From Pseudomonas frederiksbergensis (GTDB lineage Bacteria; Pseudomonadota; Gammaproteobacteria; Pseudomonadales; Pseudomonadaceae), in contig NZ_CP142104.1 in assembly GCF_035751725.1 (NCBI RefSeq), forward strand, positions 5,208,001 through 5,272,000: a DNA stretch of 64,000 nucleotides, given 5' to 3'. Position numbers and translations under genes: made by a program. Below the pieces are notes generated by a model. The model was not told the DNA's origin, made no database searches, and saw only the letters and a list, made by a program, of their open reading frames with translations. Below are positions 7,194-15,857 of the stretch, piece by piece; positions within the stretch are counted from its first letter, which is position 1; every line of letters begins with the position of its first letter.

Positions 7194-8126
7194 ATGGATC
7201 GATATACCTTGATGTTGTTTGGCGGGATCGGCGCGATTCTGCTGCTGGCTTCGTTGATCGGTTTCATTCTCAAGCTGCGGACCAAAGGCGCGCCGAACTC
7301 GGTGATCGAGAACCTCAACGCGCGGATCAACGCCTGGTGGATCATGGTGCTGGTGATCGGTATTGCGTTCTGGCTCGGCAACGCGGCGGTGATCCTGCTG
7401 TTCTACGCCGTGTCGTTCTATGCCTTGCGCGAATTCCTGACGCTGACCCCGACCCGGCGCAGTGACTACCCTGCCCTCGTGGCGGCGTTCTACCTGGCGC
7501 TGCCGCTGCAATACCTGCTGATCTACTACGACTGGTACGGCCTGTTCTCGATCTTCATTCCGGTGTACGTGTTCTTGCTGTTGCCGATCCTGGCGTCGCT
7601 GGGCGGCGACAGCACGCACTTCCTCGAGCGCGCTTCGAAAGTGCAGTGGGGGTTGATGATCGCGGTGTTCTGCATCTCCTTCGTGCCCGCCCTGCTGACG
7701 CTGGACATCGCTGGTTTTGAAGGGCGCAACCTGTTGCTGATCGCTTACCTGGTGATCGTGGTGCAGCTCTCGGATGTGTTGCAGTACGTCTGCGGCAAGC
7801 TGTTCGGCAAGCACAAGATCGCGCCGAACCTGTCACCGTCGAAGACGGTGGAAGGTTTTGTCGGCGGCATTTTCCTGGCCTCGCTGATCGGCGGCGCGCT
7901 GTGGTGGATCACACCGTTCAATCCGTGGCAGTCGTTCCTCATCGCCTTGCTGATTAACCTGCTGGGCTTTGCCGGTGGCATCGTCATGTCGGCGATCAAG
8001 CGCGACCGTGGCGTCAAGGACTGGGGCCACATGATCGAAGGCCACGGCGGCATGCTCGACCGGCTGGACTCGGTGTGCTTCGCCGCGCCGATCTTCTTTC
8101 ACCTGGTTCGGTATTGGTGGACTTGA
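7194..8126 (+). CDS. ynbB: Phosphatidate cytidylyltransferase, YnbB-like
   Basis: This 310-residue polytopic membrane protein of the CdsA family makes CDP-diacylglycerol from phosphatidic acid and CTP. The family signature is present near the C-terminus: S-A-I-K-R-D-R-G-V-K-D-W-G, then HGGMLDRLDS. An earlier conserved SPSKTVEGFVGG loop follows the fifth or sixth helix. E. coli YnbB is a CdsA paralogue reported to have CDP-DAG synthase activity. As last gene of the cluster it would provide the activated lipid for YnbA. The housekeeping cdsA is expected elsewhere, so this is a dedicated second enzyme. Convergent with cyoD; a perfect hairpin follows the stop. Confidence 0.92.
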   Translation: MDRYTLMLFGGIGAILLLASLIGFILKLRTKGAPNSVIENLNARINAWWIMVLVIGIAFWLGNAAVILLFYAVSFYALREFLTLTPTRRSDYPALVAAFYLALPLQYLLIYYDWYGLFSIFIPVYVFLLLPILASLGGDSTHFLERASKVQWGLMIAVFCISFVPALLTLDIAGFEGRNLLLIAYLVIVVQLSDVLQYVCGKLFGKHKIAPNLSPSKTVEGFVGGIFLASLIGGALWWITPFNPWQSFLIALLINLLGFAGGIVMSAIKRDRGVKDWGHMIEGHGGMLDRLDSVCFAAPIFFHLVRYWWT

Positions 8127-8147
8127 GGTACTGACACACCGCTTACC

Positions 8148-8177
8148 TGTGGCGAGGGAGCAAGTTCCCTCGCCACA
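8148..8177. repeat. REP singlet, perfect hairpin between convergent genes
   Basis: Two perfectly complementary 12-base arms (TGTGGCGAGGGA / TCCCTCGCCACA) flank a 6-base loop. It lies 22 bases after the ynbB stop and 20 before the cyoD stop. No T-run follows, so it is a REP element that may stall transcripts from both sides rather than a standard terminator. Confidence 0.85.
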
Positions 8178-8197
8178 AAGGCGGTTCGCCGGACGAT

Positions 8198-8527
8198 TTA
8201 GTGCGCCAACATATTGTGGTGCACGCTGTACATGATCCACAGCGACAGCCCCACCAGCAGCGCAATCACCACCGCCGAGAACGCCAGCGCCGTCACGTTC
8301 CAGCGCTGCTGCGGCGAGAAATCCAGGTGCAGGAAGTAGATCAGGTGCACGACGATCTGGATCACCGCAAAGATCGCCACGATCGCCGCCGTCATCGGCT
8401 TGGGCAATGTGGGATACATCACCAGGGCGAAGGGAATGACGGTGAGGATGACCGACAGAACGAACCCGGTGAGGTAGGATTTTGCGCTGCCATGGCTGGC
8501 ATCGACGCTGCTCTGATGACTGCTCAT
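8198..8527 (-). CDS. cyoD: Cytochrome bo3 ubiquinol oxidase subunit IV
   Basis: This 109-residue small subunit has three transmembrane helices (YLTGFVLSVILTVIPFALVM, then AAIVAIFAVIQIVVHLIYFL, then a C-terminal helix ending YSVHHNMLAH). The family pattern VQIVVHLxYFLHL is evident. CyoD helps assemble the copper site in the oxidase. The ATG at 8527 overlaps the cyoC stop; an open frame continuing upstream to 8677 is only a shadow of cyoC. It is the last gene of the cluster: the usual cyoE (haem O synthase) does not follow, as the next gene is the convergent ynbB. Confidence 0.95.
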   Translation of the reverse strand: MSSHQSSVDASHGSAKSYLTGFVLSVILTVIPFALVMYPTLPKPMTAAIVAIFAVIQIVVHLIYFLHLDFSPQQRWNVTALAFSAVVIALLVGLSLWIMYSVHHNMLAH

Positions 8528-9141
8528 TACATCACTCCAAACAGATAGACCACGGTAAACACGCAGATCCACACCACGTCGAGGAAGTGCCAGAACAGGC
8601 TCAGGCAGCCCATGCGGGTGGCGTTGACGGTGGTCAGGCCTTTGCGTTGGATCTGGAACATCACGACCGCCATCCACAGCAGGCCGGTGGCGACGTGCAG
8701 GCCGTGAGTGCCCACCAACGTGAAGAAACCCGTGAGAAAGGCACTGCGGTTCGGGCCGTAGCCTTCGGCGATGAGCTTCTGGAACTCATGGATTTCCATG
8801 CCGATAAACGCCAGGCCGAGGACGAACGTCAGGCCGAGCCAGGCCAGCACCTTCTGCTTCTGGCCGGCACCCAGGGCGAGCATGGCGAAGCCGTAGGTAA
8901 TGCTGCTGAACAGCAGGATGAAGGTTTCCGCGAGGACGTAGGGCAGCTCGAAAATGTCGGCGGCGCCAGGGCCACCGGCAACGCTTTGCCCAAGCACCGC
9001 ATAGGTCGCGAACAGCGTTGCGAACAAAATGCAGTCGGTCATCAAGTAGATCCAGAACCCGAACAGGGTCATGGAGCTGGCGTCCGAGTGCCCGTGTTCG
9101 GATTCCGGCGCAGTGGCGTTTGGCTGGACGAGATTGGACAT
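8527..9141 (-). CDS. cyoC: Cytochrome bo3 ubiquinol oxidase subunit III
   Basis: This 204-residue subunit III of the haem-copper oxidase has five transmembrane helices, including [20 protein letters not shown] near residue 30 and the conserved [13 protein letters not shown] segment. It stabilises the oxidase core and the proton-uptake path. The ATG at 9141 is preceded by GGAGG at good spacing, whereas an in-frame TTG six bases further upstream has none. It starts two bases after the cyoB stop. The length equals that of the E. coli protein. Confidence 0.95.
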   Translation of the reverse strand: MSNLVQPNATAPESEHGHSDASSMTLFGFWIYLMTDCILFATLFATYAVLGQSVAGGPGAADIFELPYVLAETFILLFSSITYGFAMLALGAGQKQKVLAWLGLTFVLGLAFIGMEIHEFQKLIAEGYGPNRSAFLTGFFTLVGTHGLHVATGLLWMAVVMFQIQRKGLTTVNATRMGCLSLFWHFLDVVWICVFTVVYLFGVM

Positions 9142-9143
9142 GA

Positions 9144-11117
9144 TCAAGCCTCCGCCAACATCTTGATGCGCTGGTTTTCAATACGCGCCACCTCCTCGGC
9201 AGGCACGTAGTAATCGATGTCGTCATCGGCGCTGCGCCAGATCACCCCGCCGATGGTCGCCACCAGCCCGACGATCGCCAGCCACCAGATATGCCACACC
9301 AGGGCAAAGCACATGATCAGGCTGAACAGGCTTATGACCAGCCCCATCGCGGTGTTGCGCGGCATGTGGATGGCTTGGAAATCCGCTTCGACGGCGGTCT
9401 TTTGGCCACGCTCCTTCATGCCCCAATAGGCGTCGATGCCCTCCACCACCGGTTGTTGGGCGAAGTTGTAGAACGGCGGTGGCGAGGCAGTGGACCATTC
9501 CAGCGTGCGACCGTCCCAGGGGTCGCCCGTCAGGTCGCGGTTCTGGTGACGCTGGCGGATGCTGAAGTAGATCTGCAGGATCTGGCAGACCACACCGCAG
9601 AGAATGATGCCCACGCCCAGCAACTCCGCCAGCAGCCACGGTTCCCATTCGGGCACGTTGAAGTGGTTCAAACGCCGGGTCATGCCCATGAAGCCAAGGA
9701 AGTACGACGGCATGAAGGCGAAGTAGAAGCCGATGATCCAGCACCAGAACGCCGCCCGGCCCAAGCGGTCGTGAAGTTTGAAACCAAAGGCCTTGGGAAA
9801 CCAGTAGGTCAGGCCGCAGAGATAGCCGAACACGGCGCCGCCGATGATCACGTTATGGAAATGGGCGATCAGAAACAGGCTGTTGTGCAGCAGGAAATCC
9901 GCGCCGGGCACCGCCAGCAAGACACCGGTCATGCCACCAATGCTGAACGTGACGATAAAGCCCACCGTCCACAGCATTGGCGTTTCAAAGCGCACCCGCC
10001 CGCGGTACATGGTGAACAGCCAAGTGAATATCTTCACCCCGGTGGGCACGGCGATGATCATGGTCATGATGCCGAAGAAGGCGTTGACGTTCGCCCCCGA
10101 GCCCATGGTGAAGAAGTGGTGCACCCAGACGATGAACGACAGGATGGTAATGACAATCGTCGCCCATACCAGCGAGTGATAGCCGAACAGGCGCTTGCGG
10201 CTGAAGGTCGACGCCACCTCGGAAAAGATCCCGAACGCCGGCAGGATCAGGATGTACACCTCCGGATGGCCCCACGCCCAGATGAGGTTGACGTACATCA
10301 TCGGGTTGCCGCCCAGCTCGTTGGTAAAGAAGTGCATGTCCAAGTAACGGTCGAGGCTGAGCATGAACAGCGTCGCGGTAAGGATCGGAAACGACGCCAG
10401 GATCAGCACCGCCGTGCACAGCACCGTCCAGGTGAACACCGGCATGCGGAAAAGCGTCATGCCGGGTGTACGCATTTTCAGAATCGTGACGAAGAAATTC
10501 ACCCCGGTGAGCAGCGTCCCGACCCCGGATATCTGCAATGACCAGATGTAATAGTCCACCCCGACCCCGGGGCTGTAGGAAAGCCCCGATAGCGGCGGAT
10601 AAGCGACCCAACCGGTGCGGGCGAACTCACCGACCGCCAGGGAAATGTTCACCAACATCGCCCCGGCGACGAACAGCCAGAAACTCAATGCATTGAGGAA
10701 CGGAAACGCCACGTCCCGGGCACCGATCTGCAAGGGCACGACGATGTTCATCAGCCCCACGACCAATGGCATCGCCATGAAGAAGATCATGATCACGCCA
10801 TGGGCGGTGAAGATCTGGTCATAGTGTTCCGGTGGCAGATAGCCGGGCGAACCGTCGGACGCCATCGCCTGTTGCGTGCGCATCATGATTGCGTCGGAAA
10901 AGCCACGCAGCAGCATCACCAGGCCGACGGCGATGTACATCACGCCGATGCGTTTGTGATCGACTGAGGTAAACCACTCTTTCCACAGGTAGGTCCATTT
11001 GCGGTAGTAGGTGATGGCACCCATGCCGGCCAGGGCGATCAGCCCCACCACCGCAAGGGTCCACATGATGATCGGCTCATCCGTCGGGATCGCCTCCAGC
11101 GTCAGTTTTCCAAACAT
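9144..11117 (-). CDS. cyoB: Cytochrome bo3 ubiquinol oxidase subunit I
   Basis: This 657-residue catalytic subunit of the quinol oxidase reduces oxygen to water and pumps protons. Seen directly: the quinol-site stretch [13 protein letters not shown] with later [10 protein letters not shown] (counterparts of R71, D75, H98 and Q101 in E. coli), the His-Tyr crosslink region [15 protein letters not shown], the Cu(B) HH pair in WVHHFFTMG, and the haem ligands in [10 protein letters not shown]. All key residues are kept. Thus the enzyme should be active provided that haem O is available from a cyoE or ctaB gene outside this cluster. Confidence 0.97.
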   Translation of the reverse strand: MFGKLTLEAIPTDEPIIMWTLAVVGLIALAGMGAITYYRKWTYLWKEWFTSVDHKRIGVMYIAVGLVMLLRGFSDAIMMRTQQAMASDGSPGYLPPEHYDQIFTAHGVIMIFFMAMPLVVGLMNIVVPLQIGARDVAFPFLNALSFWLFVAGAMLVNISLAVGEFARTGWVAYPPLSGLSYSPGVGVDYYIWSLQISGVGTLLTGVNFFVTILKMRTPGMTLFRMPVFTWTVLCTAVLILASFPILTATLFMLSLDRYLDMHFFTNELGGNPMMYVNLIWAWGHPEVYILILPAFGIFSEVASTFSRKRLFGYHSLVWATIVITILSFIVWVHHFFTMGSGANVNAFFGIMTMIIAVPTGVKIFTWLFTMYRGRVRFETPMLWTVGFIVTFSIGGMTGVLLAVPGADFLLHNSLFLIAHFHNVIIGGAVFGYLCGLTYWFPKAFGFKLHDRLGRAAFWCWIIGFYFAFMPSYFLGFMGMTRRLNHFNVPEWEPWLLAELLGVGIILCGVVCQILQIYFSIRQRHQNRDLTGDPWDGRTLEWSTASPPPFYNFAQQPVVEGIDAYWGMKERGQKTAVEADFQAIHMPRNTAMGLVISLFSLIMCFALVWHIWWLAIVGLVATIGGVIWRSADDDIDYYVPAEEVARIENQRIKMLAEA

Positions 11118-11120
11118 GCC

Positions 11121-12053
11121 TTACTCCTGCGCTTTGCGTTGAGCCCCGACGGGTGATTCGATGCTGCCCTGCATGTGCTCCATGCGATGCTCGACTTCAC
11201 GGGAACGGTTCATGCCTTCGTATTTATCGATGATGCTCTGGAACAAGTCCGGCTGGACCGAGGCGTAGTGCTCCACCGGGTGCTTGACCGTGGGTCGGGC
11301 CAGTCGGGCGTAGCTGTCCTTATCCAACCGCCCTTGTCCTGCGCGCACGCTGGCAACCCACTTCTCGAAACCCGCCGCATCGGTGGCCAGGGTTTGGAAA
11401 TGCATGTCGGAAAAGCCCGGGCCGTTGTAGTTGGCGGCGATGCCCCGGTATTGCCCGGCCTCGTTGGCGATCAGGTGCAGTTGAGTCTGCATGCCAGCCA
11501 TGGCGTAGATCTGCCCGCCCAGCGCCGGAATGAAAAACGAGGTCATCGCGCCATCGGAGGTCACGCGAAAGTTCACCGGTGTGTCCAAAGGCATTGCCAG
11601 CTCATTGACCGAAGCGATGCCCAGTTCCGGATAGATGAAGACCCATTTCCAGTCCGCAGCGATGACCTGCACCACCAGCGGCTTCACGTCGGAATCCAGC
11701 GGCCGGTAAGGGTCCAGCGCATGGGTGGACTTCCAGGTAACCACGCCGAGAATGATGATGATCACCAGCGGCACGCCCCAGACCACCGCTTCGATCTTGC
11801 GCGAATGCGCCCACTCCGGCGTGTACTTCGCCTTTGTGTTGGAAGCGCGGTACTTCACGGAAAAGACGAACGCCATGACGATGACCGGCACCACCACCAG
11901 CAACATCAACAATGTCGAGAGAATGATCAAGTTGCGTTGATCGACGCCGACCTGTCCCTTGGGATTGAACAACACCATGTCGCAACCACCGAGCAACAGC
12001 AGCCCGCCGACCAGCAACAACCTTGATAAGTAACAAGGCAGTCGAGTTCGCAT
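11121..12053 (-). CDS. cyoA: Cytochrome bo3 ubiquinol oxidase subunit II
   Basis: This 310-residue lipoprotein subunit has a lipobox LLLGGC with the acylated Cys at residue 24, two transmembrane helices, and a periplasmic cupredoxin domain lacking the Cu(A) ligands, as expected of quinol oxidases (core VQVIAADWKWVFIYPELGIA). The C-terminus is longer and charged (EVEHRMEHMQGSI). cyoA starts 15 bases after the stop of the DUF465 gene, leaving no room for a separate promoter in that gap; any promoter lies within or before that gene. Confidence 0.95.
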   Translation of the reverse strand: MRTRLPCYLSRLLLVGGLLLLGGCDMVLFNPKGQVGVDQRNLIILSTLLMLLVVVPVIVMAFVFSVKYRASNTKAKYTPEWAHSRKIEAVVWGVPLVIIIILGVVTWKSTHALDPYRPLDSDVKPLVVQVIAADWKWVFIYPELGIASVNELAMPLDTPVNFRVTSDGAMTSFFIPALGGQIYAMAGMQTQLHLIANEAGQYRGIAANYNGPGFSDMHFQTLATDAAGFEKWVASVRAGQGRLDKDSYARLARPTVKHPVEHYASVQPDLFQSIIDKYEGMNRSREVEHRMEHMQGSIESPVGAQRKAQE

Positions 12054-12067
12054 CTCTTACGCTTCGC

Positions 12068-12310
12068 TTATGGGTTGCTTGCCAGTTGCCGAGCGATCTT
12101 GTCTTTGATCGACAGGCGCTGTTCCTTGAGTTTGCGCAGGTCGTCATCCTCGACGTTGCCCGCTGAAATGGATTCGGCGGCCAATACTTGGTTATCCAGA
12201 TCCATGTACTCATCCAGCAGGCGATCAAGTTCCGGATCCTGCTGGCGACGTTGTTGGACCGCCTCTTTACTGCAATTCAAATCCTGATAAAGATCATGAG
12301 AAGCAGGCAT
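12068..12310 (-). CDS. YdcH family protein (DUF465)
   Basis: This 80-residue, highly charged, all-helical protein fits DUF465/YdcH: an N-terminal MPASHDLYQDL, a central DPELDRLLDEYMDLDNQV, and a C-terminal LRKLKEQRLSIKDKIARQL. The family forms short coiled-coil hairpins and has no established function. A strong ribosome binding site (AAAGGAGAAGG) precedes the ATG. It lies immediately upstream of cyoA in the same direction and is probably co-transcribed with the oxidase, an arrangement I do not recall from E. coli or PAO1. Confidence 0.85.
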   Translation of the reverse strand: MPASHDLYQDLNCSKEAVQQRRQQDPELDRLLDEYMDLDNQVLAAESISAGNVEDDDLRKLKEQRLSIKDKIARQLASNP

Positions 12311-12414
12311 GGCCTTCTCCTTTTACGGTGTTGTTGGGGTACACGATTTTTAGAATTGGCCCCCTCGGCTAAGTTGAGAGAAACATCTGGAAACGGTGAC
12401 GAACGGCATCGCGC

Positions 12415-12441
12415 ACAAAAAAAAGCCCACGAGACGTGGGC
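12415..12441 (-). terminator. Rho-independent terminator after the MBL hydrolase gene
   Basis: On the minus strand a GCCCAC/GTGGGC stem with a five-base loop (12425-12441) is followed by eight T (12424-12417). It lies 31 bases beyond the stop of the metallo-hydrolase gene and separates it from the DUF465-cyo transcript. Confidence 0.88.
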
Positions 12442-12471
12442 AAAGGGAAAGCGGTTATGTCGCAGGCCGAG

Positions 12472-13359
12472 TCAGGAGGATTGCTTACCTGCGGCCGAAG
12501 GCATCGCCGTGGAATCAACCCGGACCGTGCGTGATCGAAGCATTGCCTTCTCCCACTCCGTGGCATCGTGGCTGCAAAAGATTTCGACGTGCCCGTTTTG
12601 AACCCGCGCCAGTTCCCGCAGGCGATCCTGGTTGCGCATCCGTGCCGAACGGTAGGTGTCCATCATGTATTGATAGAATTTCAGCCCCGGCGGACAGTGG
12701 CGCTCGGCTTGATGGACTTCATCGTGGAAGAAATAGGCATCGCCGGCATGCAGCAGCCAACCGTCGGGCGTGCGCACGGCAATGCCGGCGTGCCCGGCCG
12801 TATGGCCTTGCAGCGGCACAAGGAAAATGTCCTCTTCTTCGGCCCCGATGAGCGCGCGCACCGAGTCGAAACCGAACCAGGTGTCGCCGTCCGGGGCATA
12901 GAACTCCCAATTGTCGATGCCCTGCCACTGACGTGCCTGGAACCGCCGCCGGCTGATCCAACTGTCGGCGGAGCGCGCCGCCGCCATTTCGTCACGCATC
13001 ACATGAACCCGGGCCTGGGGAAAATCCTGGAGCCCACCGGCGTGATCGAAATCCAGATGGGTCAGGAGAATATGCCGAACGTCATTGGCATCGAAGCCTA
13101 GCCGCCGCACTTGTTCCAACGCGGTAAGGCGATGTTCGAATTTGATGTTGTTGAACGCCCGGAAAAATCGGCTCAACCGCTCGGGGGTCTGCACATCGCG
13201 CTGGCCAAAACCGGTGTCCACGAGGACCAGGCCGTTGCTGTCGGTTTCAATCAACAGGCAATGGCACACCAGGCACGCCGTCAGTCCTCGACTGTAGCCA
13301 TCGAACAACTTCCCGCCCACCGGGCACATGCAACCGCAGTTCAGGTGGTGGATATGCAT
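12472..13359 (-). CDS. MBL-fold metallo-hydrolase
   Basis: This 295-residue protein is a metallo-beta-lactamase fold hydrolase. The dinuclear metal motif H101-x-D103-x-D105-H106 is in THLDFDHAGG; further ligands are H186/H190 in GHTAGH and D207 in HAGDAYF, followed by CSHD near the C-terminus. This layout is that of the AHL-lactonase/arylsulfatase-like branch, so lactone or ester substrates are plausible, but quorum quenching is not demonstrated. There is no signal peptide; it is cytosolic. It stands alone between the cyo cluster and the yjf-like system, 163 bases from yjfC, and ends in its own terminator. Confidence 0.88.
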   Translation of the reverse strand: MHIHHLNCGCMCPVGGKLFDGYSRGLTACLVCHCLLIETDSNGLVLVDTGFGQRDVQTPERLSRFFRAFNNIKFEHRLTALEQVRRLGFDANDVRHILLTHLDFDHAGGLQDFPQARVHVMRDEMAAARSADSWISRRRFQARQWQGIDNWEFYAPDGDTWFGFDSVRALIGAEEEDIFLVPLQGHTAGHAGIAVRTPDGWLLHAGDAYFFHDEVHQAERHCPPGLKFYQYMMDTYRSARMRNQDRLRELARVQNGHVEIFCSHDATEWEKAMLRSRTVRVDSTAMPSAAGKQSS

Positions 13360-13522
13360 GTGGGCCTCCTGTCACGAATGGCGCGTCGATTTCCGTTTTT
13401 TCATGAACTCTTTTGAAATCGACAGGAACGCGACAGGCGCAATTCCGCAAAGGCGACAGGCGGTGGCTATGTCCAGGCAAAGATGCCCTGGGTGGGAGCT
13501 TGCTCGCTGCCACGCAGGGGGA

Positions 13523-14680
13523 TCAATCGAGGATCAGGTGCGGCAGGAACCGACTGGAATCCTTGGTGATCAGGCTATTGTCTTCCCGCACCCCGATACC
13601 GGCGGCCTGGTCGCCGATGACCCAGGAACCGATCAGGGTGTAGCTGTCGCCAAAGCGTGGCAGTGGCGCGAACTCCTGGAGGATGAACGGCGCATCGGTA
13701 TACGGGCCGTCCTCTTTGACGATCAAACCATCAGTAGTCTGCAGCTCGATATTGGCGCCTTCCCGGGAAAAGAACGGCTTGCGTACCCAGCCCTTGGGCA
13801 CCGCTTTGCTCGTGTCGGTATCCAGGTGGGCGGCGAGCAGGTTCGGGTGGCCTTTGTTGAACTCCCACAACAGCGGCAGGATGCCTTTGTTGGAGATGAT
13901 CGACTTCCACGCCGGTTCGAAAAACTGCGTATCGCATTGGGCTATCGCAGCGCCAAACGGCTCGTGGAAAATGAACTCCCAGGCATGCAGCTTGAACAGG
14001 TGCGGAATCCAGCGCTCTTGCAGATCGACGAAACGTCCTTCACTGTTGAGGCCGATGTCTTCGATATCGATGTGCCGCGATTCGATGCCGACTTTTTCCG
14101 CGATCAGGCGCAAGTAATCCGTGGTGCCCTTGTCTTCCACCGAGCCTTTAATCGAGGCGAAATAGAACGGCTCCTTAAGCTGCAACTGGGCAAAGGCCTG
14201 GTGCAGCTTGGTATCGATGCTGTTGAACTGGTCGGCATGGGCCGGCAGCACACCGCGCTCGATGCACTGCTCCAGCCAGCCCCACTGGAACGCCGCCGCC
14301 TCGTAGAGGCTGGTCGGCGTGTCGTAGTTGAGCTCCAGCAATTTGGCGGGACCGCTGCCGTTGTAGGAGAAATCCATACGCCCATACAGGTGCGGGTGGC
14401 CTTCCAGCCATGACGTGCGAACCAAGTCGAAGAACGGCGCCGGAATACTCAGGCGCTCCAGCAATTCTTCGCTTTGGACCACGCGGGCCACGAGGTCCAT
14501 GCACATCTCATGGATCTCGGTGGTCGGGTCTTCCAGGTCATCCTCGATTTGCTTGAGGGTGAATTGGTAGTACGCGCTTTCGTCCCAATAGGGTTCGTCG
14601 TCGATGGTGTGGAACAGAAAGCCGAGCTGCTCGGCGGTCTGCTTCCAGTCAGGACGCTCTGCGCACTGGATCTTCTTCAT
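13523..14680 (-). CDS. yjfC: ATP-grasp ligase, glutathionylspermidine synthase family (YjfC/YgiC-like)
   Basis: This 385-residue protein matches the stand-alone ATP-grasp synthetase domain of the glutathionylspermidine synthase family. It begins with an aromatic-rich N-terminus (PYWDESAYYQF), then contains GRMDFSYNGSGPAKLLELNYDTPTSL (residues about 101-126), of which LELNYDTPT is typical, and a C-terminal ATP-binding half with WKSIISNKGILPLLWEFNKGHP. The N-terminal amidase of true E. coli Gss is absent, as in YgiC/YjfC. The family joins a carboxylate to an amine with ATP; substrates are unknown and YgiC/YjfC are reported not to make glutathionylspermidine. Last gene of the operon, 12 bases after yjfM. 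Confidence 0.9.
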   Translation of the reverse strand: MKKIQCAERPDWKQTAEQLGFLFHTIDDEPYWDESAYYQFTLKQIEDDLEDPTTEIHEMCMDLVARVVQSEELLERLSIPAPFFDLVRTSWLEGHPHLYGRMDFSYNGSGPAKLLELNYDTPTSLYEAAAFQWGWLEQCIERGVLPAHADQFNSIDTKLHQAFAQLQLKEPFYFASIKGSVEDKGTTDYLRLIAEKVGIESRHIDIEDIGLNSEGRFVDLQERWIPHLFKLHAWEFIFHEPFGAAIAQCDTQFFEPAWKSIISNKGILPLLWEFNKGHPNLLAAHLDTDTSKAVPKGWVRKPFFSREGANIELQTTDGLIVKEDGPYTDAPFILQEFAPLPRFGDSYTLIGSWVIGDQAAGIGVREDNSLITKDSSRFLPHLILD

Positions 14681-14692
14681 GACGCTGGTTCC

Positions 14693-15394
14693 TCAACCGC
14701 CGGAGCTGCTCGAACCGCCCCAACCGCTGCGGGCGCTGGACTTGCTACCGAAACCACCGCGAGACGTAGAGGACGCGACGGACATTGGCTTGCTGGTCTT
14801 GATGGAGTCGGTGTAGCTGCCGTACCGCGCCTGGTTGGACTTGTTGAAGGTCGAGCCCCTGGAAACCCGCTGGCTGAGCGTCGAGGACCCGAAGTTGCCC
14901 CGATCGTCGCGGTAGCGGTAGACCGGCTCGGAGTAATAGCTGTTGCGGTTGCCGCTCAGCATGTTGCCGATCAGCATGCCGGTCAGCAGGTTGCCGAAGC
15001 CTGAACCACCGACGTTCGCTTCCGACGCCGGCAATTGGGCCCGGGCCGCATCGACCTGCGATTGCGTAACTTCGCCGTCGGCGCTGAGCTCGAAACCACC
15101 GAGCTTGGGGATGAACTGGCCACTCGAGTCCTGCTGGCACCAGTCCGGGACAAAGTCGGCATCGCAATCCGCCTGGCTGGCGTACGTCGGCGCGATGCGA
15201 CGGTGCTCGGCCATGGCGGTCATGTAGGCGTCGGCGCAAATGTCCACCGGCAGCTTTTCATCGACACATTGCTGGACGGATTGGAAGTTGTACTTCTTCT
15301 GCAACTTGTAGGTTTTTTCCGTTGGCCCGCAGCCAGATATCGCCAGGGCGACCGACGCAGCCAGCGAAAGCTGGACGTACTTGCTTCGTTTCAT
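14693..15394 (-). CDS. yjfM: DUF1190 lipoprotein, YjfM/YgiB-like
   Basis: This 233-residue predicted lipoprotein has a lipobox LAISGC with Cys22. The mature N-terminal half carries several cysteines (QQCVDEKLP, DICADAY, ADCDADFVPDWCQQD), typical of DUF1190 and likely disulphide-bonded in the periplasm. The C-terminal third is Gly/Ser-rich and low-complexity (from about residue 205, ending GWGGSSSSGG). Because DUF1190 genes regularly pair with ATP-grasp yjfC/ygiC genes, the exposed tail could be the acceptor or partner of the ligase chemistry; that is speculation. It sits 12 bases before yjfC and 19 after yjfL. Confidence 0.88.
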   Translation of the reverse strand: MKRSKYVQLSLAASVALAISGCGPTEKTYKLQKKYNFQSVQQCVDEKLPVDICADAYMTAMAEHRRIAPTYASQADCDADFVPDWCQQDSSGQFIPKLGGFELSADGEVTQSQVDAARAQLPASEANVGGSGFGNLLTGMLIGNMLSGNRNSYYSEPVYRYRDDRGNFGSSTLSQRVSRGSTFNKSNQARYGSYTDSIKTSKPMSVASSTSRGGFGSKSSARSGWGGSSSSGG

Positions 15395-15413
15395 CGGGAT
15401 CTCCGTGGCGCGA

Positions 15414-15842
15414 TCAGTTCGTGGAAGGCGTCATGCACGCGGCGTTCAACATGCCGACGCTGATGGCCACGGCGGCGATATAGATACCTGCGGCGATTTC
15501 ACCGTTCTTGATGCGCGCCGAAGCCCCCTTGAGGACCAGGCTGGTCATCAGGAACGCCAGCAACTGAACGACAGCTGCGATCACCGCCCAGACGATGAAG
15601 TCCAGCATGTTGATCGAGTAGGCAATCACATTGCTGGCCGGAATGGCGAAACCGATGACGGCGCCGCCCAGGGCGATGGCCGCCGCCACGTTGCCCGAAC
15701 GAATCAGTTCGAATTCCCGGTGCGGTGTGACGCGGGTGTAGATGAACTGGAACAGCGCGAACAGCACGGCGGCGCCGAGGATGTACATGACAAAGCCAAG
15801 CACGGCGGCTTTGTTCAGGGAAATGGAGAGCGCTTCAAGCAT
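15414..15842 (-). CDS. yjfL: DUF350 inner-membrane protein, YjfL-like
   Basis: This 142-residue protein has four transmembrane helices in two repeated halves, the DUF350 pattern: AVLGFVMYILGAAVLFALFQFIY, then AIALGGAVIGFAIPASNVIAYS, then FIVWAVIAAVVQLLAFLMTS, then AAGIYIAAVAISVGMLNAAC. The NVAAAIALGGAVIGFA segment is characteristic. Function is unknown; it may form a channel or an anchor for the PspA-like partner. Tightly spaced with yjfK (15 bases) and yjfM (19 bases). Confidence 0.9.
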   Translation of the reverse strand: MLEALSISLNKAAVLGFVMYILGAAVLFALFQFIYTRVTPHREFELIRSGNVAAAIALGGAVIGFAIPASNVIAYSINMLDFIVWAVIAAVVQLLAFLMTSLVLKGASARIKNGEIAAGIYIAAVAISVGMLNAACMTPSTN

Positions 15843-15857
15843 GGACTTCTTCCTTAT

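Noticed and set aside
9291..10541. 416-codon plus-strand frame inside cyoB
   Set aside because: Charged low-complexity product opposite a fully conserved oxidase gene.
13490..13520. Possible REP hairpin between yjfC and the MBL hydrolase gene
   Set aside because: GTGGGAGCTTGCTCGCTGCC resembles one arm of a repeat, but the partner arm is too degenerate to call.
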